A stretch of 64,000 nt of DNA from positions 3,148,622 to 3,212,621 of the forward strand of contig NC_068342.1 in NCBI RefSeq assembly GCF_014633365.1, given 5' to 3'. The translations under genes and the position numbers were made by a program. Source of the stretch: Diospyros lotus. Lineage: Eukaryota; Streptophyta; Magnoliopsida; Ericales; Ebenaceae. Below the pieces are notes generated by a model. The model saw nothing but the letters and a program-made list of their open reading frames with translations, ran no database searches and had not been told where the DNA came from. This document shows positions 12,401-24,200 of this stretch, piece after piece (the first letter of the stretch is position 1; each line of letters starts with the position of its first letter).

Positions 12401-12803
12401 AGTGGTGCGAAATCGCGAAGCGGCCGAGGCCATTGTCTCTCCAGAAGCTTCCGGAGCTGGGATTCCCGACGACGTCCTTCAACTTCCACGGCGCCTTGAA
12501 GGCCCTGGTCTGCATCTCCCGGTCGGAGGCCACAGACCACCACAACCTGCAAACGCACGCCGCCCGAGCTAGATCCACCACCGGGAGCTTCTCGAAGATT
12601 GTCCGGAGCACGTCCCTGCAAACTAGAGCCTCAAAGTTGGAGTTCATCGGCGACAGCACGGTGACCTCACCGCCGTTGGACCTGGCGGAGGAAGCGCAGC
12701 CCAGGGTTAGGGTTGGGGCGTTGGGAATTGTAAGGGAATGGGGATGGAGCGGTTGGAGGATGCCTTCGCCTTCGTCTTCGTCTTCGTTGCAACAACAATT
12801 CAT
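9500..12803 (-). CDS. F-box protein with LysM domain (At1g55000-like), copy 1
   Basis: Two exons on the minus strand: 12803-12351 and 9874-9500, joined in phase 0, 275 residues. Exon 1 encodes a Cys-rich start (MNCCC), an acidic/low-complexity stretch and an F-box (residues about 58-100: VCRDVLRTIFEKLPVVDLAR, CVCRLWWSVASD). A LysM motif is split by the intron: HHLVRGDSVASLAVKYSVQ, then VMDIKRLNNM, ending LLIPV. The C-terminus MQVDDGTARYYLSISDGDPR matches the plant family of F-box/LysM proteins. By family, the F-box should bind SKP1 in an SCF ubiquitin ligase; the ligand of the intracellular LysM is unknown. The ~2.5-kb intron (9875-12350) carries a Mutator-like MITE and a LINE tail. The gene converges with the KMS1-like gene. 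Confidence 0.9.
10236..10336 (+). mobile_element. RTE-like LINE 3' tail fragment
   Basis: The segment runs GGTTGGAAAGCTAGAATT, then GTGACCAACCCCATCTAAT, then GGATTAAGGCTTGTGATATT, followed by a TTG-type tail. Three or four other fragments in the window share this consensus (for example 21075-21165 and 39435-39515). It resembles the dispersed 3' ends of plant RTE-type LINEs or the SINEs that use them. Family assignment is from recall. Confidence 0.55.
10665..11051. mobile_element. Mutator-like MITE with 9-bp target-site duplication
   Basis: The 387-bp element lies in the F-box gene intron. The left end begins GGGTAAATCACACTAAAGAT and the right end is its reverse complement, with imperfect terminal inverted repeats of about 100-130 bp. 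It is flanked on both sides by the identical 9-mer AAAAGCTAT (10656-10664 and 11052-11060). Long TIRs and a 9-bp duplication are the hallmarks of Mutator-like elements. No transposase frame is present, so it is non-autonomous. Confidence 0.88.
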
Positions 12804-13044
12804 TTTCAGTTATAGAGATGGGAAGAAGGGTGTGGCAATGGTGCTCCCCGGCGTATTTTAGTGCACCGCTGAAAAGGAGAGATTGCCAGTTGTCATAGCC
12901 GAGGCGGCGGCTTCGACGGGGACGTCCACTATCTTGCACCGTATGCGTACTGCGCACATTACATATTCTATTTCTTATTTAATTAAATTGTGTTTAAATT
13001 TAATATATATGCACAGAGTCACCACACCCATAATTTATATTTAT

Positions 13045-13836
13045 ATAGATAAAAGATATAAATATGAACTTAAACTTTATCCTTTTGAGTCATTTGGCAT
13101 TTTAACTTGAGAATTGAGATACCTTCAACTCTTAATTTTGGAACAATCACACATTTTACCTGACAAATTTAAATTAATTATGCATCTAATTGATCTCTTT
13201 TTTCTGTTAGCATTACACACTTCATGCGTGATTAAAGAATATGATGGATCAATTGTACTGTCATGATTGACCCACAAACTAGGAGAAATAGGAAGACAAC
13301 AAACCAACCATTGACCTCAATTGTGTCAATCGACCGATATCTCTCATGCAAAGAAGCACGAGAAAGACAACCAAGAGACCCACTGGATCGACCATTAACC
13401 TCCATCGCATCGATCGACCAATCTCCCTAGCACAAAAAAATATGAGAAAGACAACTGAAAACTTGAGATGCCGATCTGGCCTCCCTCTTCCAGATCAACC
13501 TTCATCGCGACTATGTTATATCAAGGTTCACATCATCGAACCGATTGCATGCCTCCCTAGTTGCCGACCCACTTCTGTCCGCCGTTGCCACCAACTCACC
13601 TCTTGTGTCCCTCACCAACGACCCACCAATGCCTCCCTCTCCAATCTCGCTGACATTATGGATGATAGCCTCATCGACAAATTTGTAGGCGGCGTTGTGG
13701 ATGATAAGAGTTTGCATAGTGCATATAACTCATGGGCTCTCAATTGTCAAATGAGATGTGTGATTGTTCTAAAATTAAGATTTAAAATGACTCATAAAGA
13801 TAAAGTTGAAGGGCATATTTATGTCTTTTGCCTATT
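13045..13836. mobile_element. Long-TIR non-autonomous DNA element between F-box and AXR4 genes
   Basis: The left arm (about 13045-13165) and the reverse complement of the right arm (about 13740-13836) share collinear blocks: AAAGAtATAAATATG, AACTTtAtC, GAGTCATTT, TCTTAATTTTgGAACAATC and ACACAT. The arms are clearly diverged. The interior (about 13283-13455) holds two ~80-bp degenerate direct repeats, recognisable by GAGAAAGACAAC and TCGATCGACCAAT-like segments. The exact ends and target duplication could not be fixed. Mutator-like is a guess from TIR length. Confidence 0.6.
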
Positions 13837-14152
13837 AATATATATGGATAGCTCCTCTCAGTATCACTCAACTATCTTTATATATATAAAATTTAAATTA
13901 TGAATTCATCAATTCCACGACGAGGAAGGCCAGAGCTTAAAATAAATCCAACTGGAGATGGAGAGAATACAATTACAGCTGAATGGATCAAGAAAGATCA
14001 TCCTGTATGATGCGTGGCTTCCAGGAATGAAGAATTTTACAGACAGAAAGCGAAAAAAAAAACACTCTTCCTGGGCAGATGAACAGTGAACATACAGCAT
14101 GGAGCTTTGGGTTGCACTGCAGCTGCCGTCTGGCAAAGACAAATAGCACAAC

Positions 14153-16604
14153 TCAACTGGCCCATCCATGGTCCAGTCCATATGCATTCATAAAACCAGT
14201 AGCATGGGCGTGATCATGTTCGTGACTGCCGTGACCATGGTGGTGGTGGTGGTGGTGGTTGTTTCCTTCTGCCTCGTTCAACTGCTCATGAATATGCTCC
14301 GGTATTGGCTCTTCGTCCCTTTCTCTAACAGACTTTGGCAATGTAGACAGAAACTGAAAGATGCTTTTGGCTAGATCATCAGCTGCATTATCCTTGAACA
14401 GAATAAAACAATGGTATTCAGAATCCAAATGTAACAATATCCAACACCCTATAACTAAGACCAAAGATTTTTATAACTCAGTAACCAATATAGCAAATTA
14501 TAGCACATTATCTCCCCATTGTGGGCAGTCCTAGTCAATCTACCTTTCCAACTCTTGAATTAGTATTGCAAAAGCAAACTTCTCTAGCACTTGTCCAAGG
14601 AAAGCAAAAGAGGCAACTTCTATTATATATTTTTCTTTTTTTTGGTTCACCATTTGAGAACTTTAACCAATTTCTGTCTGTCACATATCAAATAAGGAAA
14701 TCAACATAAAGGAAGCTCAGCTCCAAGACTACAACTTTTAGAATTCCAGTCAGTTGTTAGTGAAGTAGCTGAAACTTAACATTCAGAAAAAGTAAAATGA
14801 ACACTAGTAGATGATGGATATGCATCAGATGGATAATGAGTTGACAAACATCCAGACCATCTATTCTGCTAAAGAGCATAAAATATTTGATCAACTATAA
14901 AATATTTGCGCTGGATTCACAACAAACATCCCAACCATCTATCCTGCTAAACAGTATCTCCAGTACACAAGACTCCCACTCCACAAGAGTCAGGAGAGGG
15001 TCATTTTTATACGCAAACTGAACCTTATTCACTTTCTCTATTTTATGTGCATATTCTTAATCATATGATTAATATCATATCGATGGTAGAACATGTCACA
15101 GATCTGCAAACAAATCCATATTTAGTAGACATTTTTCAATTGTGAACCTGATAAATTCCCAGTCCGAGAATGTAAACTATATTCTTTGCCATACAGCCTC
15201 TGTGAATCCATTTTGCTATCCTTTCTAGTTCTCAAAAAACATTGATCAAGAGAACTCATCAAGCATTAGACAGATGTCATTTTAAAGGGAACCAACCCTT
15301 GACATTTCTTCTGAAACAAAGTCAGTATTTTTAGCACCCGCAGTAAAGAATCACTTTTATCGACTGCAACAAAATGTAGAGAACATCTCAAATGAACAAA
15401 TTCATCATACACATTAGGAAAGATAAGAAGGATTTAAGATCCCCACCTGAGGCCAGCGACCACCAGAATGCATGACAAACGATGCTTTTGGAAGAGCATT
15501 GGTAACCTTCTGTCCCTCCTCAGTCCATTCCTTGGACCAACCACTAGACCAAATCACTTGCATTGGCAAACCGCTCACCCCTTCTGAATTACCCCATTCC
15601 ACCAAATCAAAACTACAATTCATCTTCTTCCCCATTCCCAAAACCGCTCTCCTTCCATCCCTCCCTTTTAGAAGAATCCTATGAGCCTCTGCATCCAAAC
15701 CACCAATCGACTTAGAACAACAAAATTCAAGAACCCTAACAAACACAAACCTAAACCCCACTACGAGCTCCCTAACCACTGGGATCTGCAATACCCACAA
15801 AGGCAAGGCCGAGGCACTTGATCTGGCATCAAGGACCGCTACACTCTTCACCAACCCCAGATTTTCAGACACCCAATTCGCGGCCAACCCCAATGCTGAG
15901 TCATGTAAAACTAAATTCACAGGTGCCAATCCCATTGCATCAACCACTTGCCCCAAAACCCTACCCATCTCTTCAGGCCCCACTTCAATTGCCCTAACAG
16001 CCTCCCTCCTCTGAACCCTAATCTCATTTTCTTCATAGTTCACATACCCCTTCTCAACCAACTCATCGAACCCCCAAAACAGTCCTTTCTCTTTAATCTC
16101 ACTATAAATATCCCAAACCCTCCCTAAAACCCCAACTGGACCCTCTTCTACCACCATCACCGACTTGTCGGAAAACCCAGAACCGGGCAGATCGATGGCA
16201 ACGGCACGTAGGCCTTTGAGGCCCAAAGACTTGACCACGTGGCGAAAGGCGTATGAACTACAACCCAAGCCATGAACAACTAGTACGTTTTCGGATTTGG
16301 GGGAACCTTCTTGGATGGTGAAGACTTCGATCGGGGGTTGGTTTGGAGCAGTCTGGACCTTGATAGTTCGGCCGGCTGCGTAGTGGCGGCGGAGGCCGTC
16401 GGGGAGGGAGAGGAACCAGGATTTTGGGTCCTGGTGAGAGAGGCTGGAGAGAGACAGGAAGAGGAGAGCGACGAGCGAAGCAGAGAGGGTGAAGTAGAAC
16501 CAGAAGGAGAATGGGTTTGGGGAAGTGTGTTTGTGTGGCGGCGATGTGGTGGATTCAGGCGGTGATGGAGTTGGTGGGTCTGGTTCTTCGCTTATGATTG
16601 CCAT
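14153..16604 (-). CDS. AXR4: AXR4 (AUXIN RESPONSE 4) alpha/beta-hydrolase-fold ER protein, copy 1
   Basis: Two exons on the minus strand: 16604-15447 and 14392-14153, phase 0, 465 residues. The start at 16604 (MAIISEEPDPP) is preferred over an in-frame Met 26 codons upstream because AXR4 proteins begin this way. Features in order: a Pro/Ser-rich N-terminus; one membrane span (about residues 35-60, FWFYFTLSASLVALLFL); an alpha/beta-hydrolase domain with VVHGLG, DLPGSGFSDKS and a nucleophile-elbow-like LHDSALG; the C-terminal EEPIPEHIHEQL; and a His-rich tail with seven consecutive His. In Arabidopsis AXR4 is an ER accessory protein needed for polar delivery of the auxin influx carrier AUX1. 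The ~1.05-kb intron holds nothing recognised. Confidence 0.93.
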
Positions 16605-18249
16605 TGTTGAGGGTTTCAGAGATCGGAGAAGGGCTGAAAAGTGGTGGCTCGATGGGAGAAGAAACGAAAAAGTGACTCTCAATCTTCCAAAGTCGAGAAA
16701 AAGAAACGAATACCGATTGCAAAGACATCTTCTTTTGCTTAATTCAATTGTTTCGATCCACCTCTCGCACTCACTGCTTCAGCTCTGACTGAGCAAACCC
16801 AAAAGAAAATGAAAGCAAATAATTATAAATGAAAAGAATAATAATGAGAACAGAAGAAGGAAGGTAAAAGTATTCTAACTTTTTATTTGCTTACTTAAAT
16901 CAAATCTCACTTTTCAGAGGGGAAAAAATACGAATCCTACACTTAAAAGCCGTTCTAAATCCCATCTCCGACCACCTTAATTAAATATAAAAATTAATAA
17001 TTAAATACATAATATCACTCATTTGATACACATAAATAAATAAAAAAATACAAATTTAGACAATGAATAACAAGCTATGCAAGCATTGCTGGCCCATCAT
17101 TTCCGTCGCCTCTGTTAGTCAATTCATCTTTCACTGTTAGATTCAGTGATTGATATGTTTTTTCGTCATACTTAATGATCAATTCGTCTTTTTTCGCTAT
17201 TCATTATGTTTAGTCGATCTCTTATATATTGAGATGACAATGATCCTCAGCGTGAGTTTCTTTCAATTTGTGGTTGGTTTTCGGCATTGACAAATTTTTG
17301 GTGATTAAGATTTAATTTGACAAGTGACATTTGAGAGCTGATTTTGGGATTAATGTTGCGAATTGAAATAAAGAAATCATTGGATATGATTTTATATTTA
17401 TATATTTTTTTAAATCTCTTGTATATTTTTTTATTTATTTATTTAAGTGGACCGTAATAAAATGACAACGACAATAAGCCTTTATCTATTTTTTTCTTTA
17501 TTCTTATTATTATTCTTTTTGAATGAAATTTATATTGAGTTATTCTTTGTTTTCTTCTATTTATTTTTAAGTTTCATCAAATTCAAATATATTTGTATAA
17601 ATCCATATCTTTTTATCTATTCTAAGTTTGACAGAATTCAGATTTTGGTTTCATAATCTATTTTTTTTCCTTTTTTTTATCTCCTTATTATTCATGTTCT
17701 TATAATTTTTCTATTTACTTTTTTGTATTATTATATGTTTCACAAGACTCAAATATTGGTTTTATTGAGTTTTATCAAAATTTATTTTTTTATTATATTT
17801 TTCTGTTCATGGTTTAAGTTTGTTACACATTGCTAATAAACTTAGATGGATTACTGCATGTCAAACGGAACCGTTGGGTCTATTATATCATCGGTTAATT
17901 TTTTTATTTTTTATTTTTTAATTAAAAAGTAATAAATTAGCTATTTAACTCATTTATTTAACAATAAGGATGTTAAAATATATATATTTTTTCTAAATTT
18001 TCCAAACTTAAGGGGGTGTTATTTGCAATTACTCCAAATATATAATAAAAATAATAATGAGATGACAATATAAATAAAAAAAATTATATTAGAAAAAAAT
18101 GTTCATGGAGCTAGACGGTACAGTATACAGTATATCACGAAACGACATCGTTTCGGTGTTCGAGCGGTCTTCTGCTCCTCCTCGGACAAACGGAGAGACC
18201 CGAGCCTTATCTCCACAGAGCCACAACTCCTCTCTCTCTCTCTAAAACG
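16605..18249. promoter_or_regulatory. Divergent promoter region between AXR4 and APP2-like genes
   Basis: 1.64 kb separates the two divergent start codons. The centre (17390-18110) is very AT-rich with long T and A runs. The APP2-like side ends in a palindromic element and a CT-rich leader (TCTCTCTCTC, 18229-18243). No ORF of note. It could hold two separate promoters; shared control is only a possibility. Confidence 0.5.
18138..18155. promoter_or_regulatory. Perfect palindrome upstream of APP2-like gene
   Basis: CGAAACGA-CA-TCGTTTCG is an 8-bp inverted repeat with a 2-nt spacer, 95 bp before the ATG. It resembles the AAACGAC(G)TCGTTT-type core promoter motif of many plant housekeeping genes. 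It is conserved in copy 2 at 51349-51366. Confidence 0.55.
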
Positions 18250-21200
18250 ATGGAGTTGACAGCATCGACTTCGCTCTCTCTCTCTAGGGCTTTTGCCCCA
18301 ACCATTTCTTCAAAGCTACACCCTCGCTACTTCCACTTCTTCTCCGTCTCCGTACCCATCTTCGCCAAATTCCAATCCACATCCTCAGTTCCCCCTAAAT
18401 TCTCTTCATCGATCGTCCGCAGTTCCGGCTCCATCTCCGCCAAGCCATCCTCGGAGCTCAAAAAGAAGCGCGCCGATTCCCAGCAAGACCTCAAGCTTCG
18501 AGCTCTCCGAGAGCTCTTCTCCAAGCCTGGAATTGGTATTGACGCTTACATCATCCCTTCTCAGGACGCTCATCAGGTTCGTTCTTATCGTTTATAGAGT
18601 TTTTTCGTTGATTTTGCCATTGAGTTTCTGCTAGGTTTTCCCTTTATTGAGCTATATATGTCGCGAGATGTACGTAGAATGTGTAGCTCGCCGACTGTTT
18701 GTAAATTTGCTATGCTTGTTGGTTTCTCTCGAGGTTTGCAATTTGCTTGCGCCATTCTTGGTGATGGCAATGATGAGGGTATGGGTAGGGGAACCAAATC
18801 GTTTTCGCCTTAAATTTGTTCTACCATTTTATTTATTCAGTTGCCAGGCTATGAGTGAGAGTGATAAGGATACAGCTTGAAAGTATGTGGATTTAGCAAT
18901 CTTCAATTTTCATTGGCCTCAAATGTGTGCCTTAATCACATTGGTGGTTAGAGAGAATTTATTTTTGTGGAACATTAAAAATTCCTAGTTGAGCTTATTT
19001 GGTTCCATTTTCTTTATATTTTACAATTTATTTATTGCTAAAACCTCTAAGAAAATGGTTTCTGCCATCAATTTGAACTTTTCCTCTGGGTTTCAGAGTG
19101 AATTTATTGCGGAAAACTATATGAGGAGGGCCTACATATCAGGATTTACTGGTAGTGCTGGCACCGCTGTTGTCACAAAAGATAAAGCAGCTCTTTGGAC
19201 AGATGGACGATATTTTCTTCAGGTTTGAGACAATAACCCAGTGGTTTATTTGATGAAACAGTTCTAATTCCAATGTCAATTAGCTTGAGTATATAGACTG
19301 TACTTTGTTGTTGATAATTATAACCTCTAAATGATTAGGCCGAGAAGCAATTGAGTTCCAGCTGGATTCTCATGCGGGCTGGCAATTTGGGAGTACCTAC
19401 CACTAGTGAATGGCTAAATAATGTTTTGGCTCCTGGCTGTAAAGTTGGTATTGATCCTGTGAGTACTACATAACATCCGATGATGTTTTCATCATCTACT
19501 ATTTAATGCTGCATTATATCTTTATAAAAAATTGGAGCACTGTTTTTTCTTTTTCTGCCTTCATATACAATTGTCTTCATATCCTTTTTCATTATTGGTT
19601 TTTGGTTTTCTATCTTAAGTTGTTGACTTTATTTATTTTTCAATATAAAACAAATTTTTCTGGCTCGAGCTTAACTCAATTAAAATTGGTTTGGTTTGTG
19701 GCTCGGTTCATTAGCTCAACTCATTTTAACTGTATTCAGCCTGAAAAAAAAAAAAACCAAATAAATCTTACTTCAACACCCCAAAAATTAATTACATGGA
19801 AAAGAAAATGTATGGATCAAATATGCAATAATTTTGAAATGATAAATTTGCCATAATAAATTATATCTTGTCCTAATTAAATTTACTATAGGAAATTCAT
19901 CAGGGGAAAAGTTAAATTTTTAATCACAAAAAAGTACTTTTTAATGCTTAAAATTTTAAGATTGAAAATTCTTTTCATATATTTTACTATTAAGATATAA
20001 TAGAACGTGATGCACTATTAATATATATTATAACATATAAAATATATTATGTATATAAGAATTTTAGTATATATAATTCAATCGAGATAGGTCATGAACT
20101 AAATGAGTCAAACACATTGTGAATCGAGCTCGACTCATTTATTAAACAAGCTATATTTTTCATCTTGACTTCAACTCATTTGATTCATGAACCCAACTTA
20201 TTGTGAAAATTAACAAGTTGAGTTGTGACAAGCTTGCAAGCTAGCTTGGCTCATTTCCAGGTCACTGCATAAGTAATTTTTCATGATTCAAAACAAAGTT
20301 TTATAATAACAAATATTTGGACAAGTGATATGCTGGGATTAGTACTAGTAGGTCATGAGTTCGATACTCGGCCTAAACAAGAGCCAAAGGCCTGCCTGCA
20401 ATTTACTTCCTCTGCCGAAATCGAAGGCACGAGTGGCGGATGAGCACGTAGGGTGGTAATCCCAAGAAATCCCAACAACAAAAGTGAATTAAATAGAACC
20501 CTATGTTATAAATTTGTAAAGATTAACTCAAAGAAGGTATATATGAACATAACAATGGGATCTCATTTTTATTTTTAAACTCTATTAGTTCTGTTTTTAA
20601 AAAATTATAAACTAAAAAATATTCATAAAAATTATAGAAATTGCATATAGCTAGGGAAACTTTGGATATATAAATAATTATTAATTGCAGATCAATTTAT
20701 TTTACATGACTTAGAGAAAAGAGATCATTAATTACAATTATTTATTTATCATTTTAACTATTCCAGCTATCACCATCTCAAGATATGAAAAAAATTATTA
20801 TATTGCTGCTTATAAAAATGGTTGAATATCCATAATTTAGTGATATAGTTGTACCAGGGTAAATCGGATGCAAATTTGTTCTCATATGCTAAAACAATGT
20901 AGTTGCATTAGTGGAGCTCATGCAAGACAAAAATTTCTGTTCTAACAACCAGCAAGTATCATGTTTTTGTACACTACAAAGTTTCTTAGCTTGAGTGGTT
21001 GTATGCTATTGTGTGGAATTTTACCTTGATTTAATTTTCACCAATGGCAAACTTTGAACAAGGCCTTACAGAAGATAAGGCCATGGATAGAAATGACTGG
21101 CTACCTAGAATTTGTGTGACCAACCCCCCATAGTAAGATTAAGTTTTGATAATCTTGTTGTTGGCAACAACTTTGGACTAAAAGTATTAGCAAGCTTTTA

Positions 21201-24200
21201 TGAGGATTGGAGGGTTGGATCTGAATTTCTTGTTCTGCATGACATTCACTTCCACTCCAATTGTTTTTCATTTTTCTAGCAGTGAATGGTATTCTTGTCT
21301 TTCTCCTCTTTATTTTTATACATACCTTTCTCTGTCTATTTTAAGCACTTCCGATTGCCTTGCACATGCTTATGTTTAATGCTATCTTATTTTGTATCTG
21401 AGAAGGGAGCAGTTTCTTTTTTCTTCTGATGCTGCAGAGGAATTGAAAGAGGAAATATCTAAGAAAAACCATGAGTTAGTGTACTTGTATGACATAAACC
21501 TAGTAGATAAAATATGGGGAGACTCAAGGCCAAAGCCTCCAAGCAGACCTATAAGAGTACATGACCTAAAATATGCCGGTGTTGATGTGGGATCAAAACT
21601 ATCTTCCCTGAGGTCTGAACTCGGTGATGGTGGTTCCTCTGCAATTGTTATCTCCATGCTTGATGAAATTGCTTGGCTGCTGAACTTGGTAATCTTCCTC
21701 ATCAAAATTCTTAAGCCTGATTTAGTTCCCTTCACTTGTTGGTATTACATTATTCTTAAATCTTCTGTTTTGTTTGATAAAATATCCAGGAGTTGTCATT
21801 TTCTGCTTTATGGCTGTGGATTTTTGTCTGTTAATGGTCTAATCATCCTTCAATCTTGTTTGTAGAGAGGGAATGATGTCCCACATTCGCCTGTTATGTA
21901 TGCATACTTAATAGTGGAGATGGATGGAGCAAAATTGTTTATCGATAATTCTAAAGTCAGCATAGAAGTAATTGGCTACTTGAAGAATGCAGGCATAGAG
22001 TTGAGACCCTATGAATCAATTCTTTCGGAGGTAGAAAGGTGGGGTTGAGAGCTTTTTTGCAGATTTATTAGTAAGCTTCTCGTGATGAATATTTGTGTTC
22101 ATAGAAAATAGATGGTCAGCATCTCACTTACAGGATCAAGATAGCATTTGGTTTTACTTTTTACGACATGCCTGGTCAAGTTTTCCCAGTTTGGTGGATC
22201 TTCTAAGCTTCCTCTCTGTTTTTTTCATTATGTACACCCTGTTCCCCTAGCTTGCATTTCCAACAAAAAGGCTTGAACCAAGTTAACTATAATAATAAAT
22301 AATAAAATAAAGAAAGAAAGAATCCAGGCATCTTTCCGTGTTCCCACAATAGTAGAACTTTTTTATGACTGGAAAGTTCTTTATGGTTTCAGTTGTTTTC
22401 AAAATTCAAATGTGTCTTGGATTCTAATATATGACCATTAATGCATCTGATTTTAATTTATGTATCATTAATGCATCCGATTTACCCTGGTACAAGAAGA
22501 AACATACTCTGATTTGGTTACAGTACCTATGATATGCATACACAAGTTTTTCTAAAGTAGCAAACTGTTCTGGAATTGGATTATCCTTGTTTTGTTGCCA
22601 TCATCAACATGCATTTCGGGGTTCACTTTGTGCAGAGCCATTGATAGCACACAGTTTCCTTTTACAGTTTGGCGATGAGAGGGGCACATCTTTGGTTGGA
22701 TACTTCATCTGTTAATGCTGCTATTGTTAATACCTACAAGTCTGCATGTGAGAGATGTTATGGGAGCCTTGGGAATGAAAGCAACAAAAGCAAACATAAT
22801 ACCAAATCATATGATGGTTACAATGGTCAATCTGGGGGACCTGCTGCAGTTTACAGACCATCTCCCATTTCTATGGCAAAGGCTGTGAAAAATCATGCTG
22901 AATTAGAAGGAATGCTTAATTGTCATCTAAGGTAAATGGAAACAACCCTGGAACTTGAATTATTGCCTATAAGTGGATTGTGTACTGACTATATCTGATG
23001 GTTTCAAGGCAATATATTTGTAAGCACAACTGCACAAGCATTGTATTAGATGTTTAAACTAATGCATTATTTGAAATTCAAGTTCTACAAATCAGTAAAT
23101 GCATTTTTAACAAAATTTTATGTGTTCCCAGGGGAAAAGGAATGTGGATACTGATGAATTTTTCTTGTATGTTTGGATGGATAGAAGACTAGTGGTTCTC
23201 ATATCAAATAATTTGATTGCTATTTATTTTGCTCAACGTCTTTTTCTCTTCATATTATCTAGTTGAAGACAACATAATACAAGTCGAGATTTCTAGCGAT
23301 GTAACAACTTTTATTCATTCCTCTTTCATTTAGTTTTTAGTTTTCATGTTCGAAGGGCAGAGATGAGTGCATGTTTCAACTCCCATTTTGAAAGTGGGAT
23401 ATTTTTACATTCCTATTAAACAAGGGTTTTTGGGGATTTTGGAGGTTAGAGATGATCAATCACTCTTTCATAACTGAATTTCTATATCTGTTTTTGAGTG
23501 AGAATTTAGAGGATAGAGTTGACTTCTAAATACTTTAAGGAACTTCATTTAGGTTTTAGACCTTTTAGTGGTCTCTATCTTTTGGGAGGTACTTTTCATG
23601 ACCCCTTATTTAGTTTGAGATTAGTGTTACAAATTGCATGCTTAAGTGCGCTTTAAGTGCAAAGCTCGAAGTGCAGCATGCTTGGAGCTTTTTTTGTGTG
23701 AAGCTTAATGACTTTAGCTAAGTGTTTTTAAAGTGCACTTAAGTTGCGCTTTTACCTCAGCTCTAAAGAGCAAAAAAATGCGCTTTGGAAATATACGGGT
23801 TTTTTTTATCAAACAATATGACTGGTTTGATTTGTTTAAATTTTTGCAATAGTGTGGTGTCACATTCCTAGGGTTACTTAGGGTTGTGATTGGGATTAGG
23901 GGGAAAAATCAAAATGATAGAATTGAAGGAGGGAGAGAAATTAGTAGAAAAGGGAGGGAGAATTAGAGAGAAACGAGAGAGGGATAGAGAGAATTAGAAA
24001 GGAAGGAATTCCATTTCATTTCACATGATGTCCATCCTCTTACATTAGCCTTTTTATAGGCATAGCTAGTTGCTAACTGATTTCTTAACAGCATCCATGT
24101 GCTCCTAATAAGTTGCAAAATATCTCCTAACAAACTCTTATAACCCTATTGCAACAATGCCCCTCTATTGCTCCTAGGGTCATGACAATTCCCCCCTCCT

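Noticed and set aside
12364..12861. 165-codon plus-strand ORF
   Set aside because: Antisense shadow of F-box exon 1, which has clear family motifs on the minus strand. The copy at 45572-46069 is the same.
13283..13455. CRISPR-like or satellite array
   Set aside because: Only two degenerate ~80-bp units, inside a transposon-like element. No regular repeat-spacer pattern.
14240..14262. Run of His codons resembling an affinity tag
   Set aside because: It is the natural His-rich C-terminal tail of AXR4, present in both copies and followed by the conserved AYGLDHGW-like end. It is not vector sequence.
16311..16788. Plus-strand ORFs over the AXR4 start region
   Set aside because: GC-rich antisense of the AXR4 N-terminus with no recognisable domain.
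17447..17656. 69-codon ORF in the divergent spacer
   Set aside because: AT-rich Phe/Leu/Ile-only sequence typical of chance ORFs.
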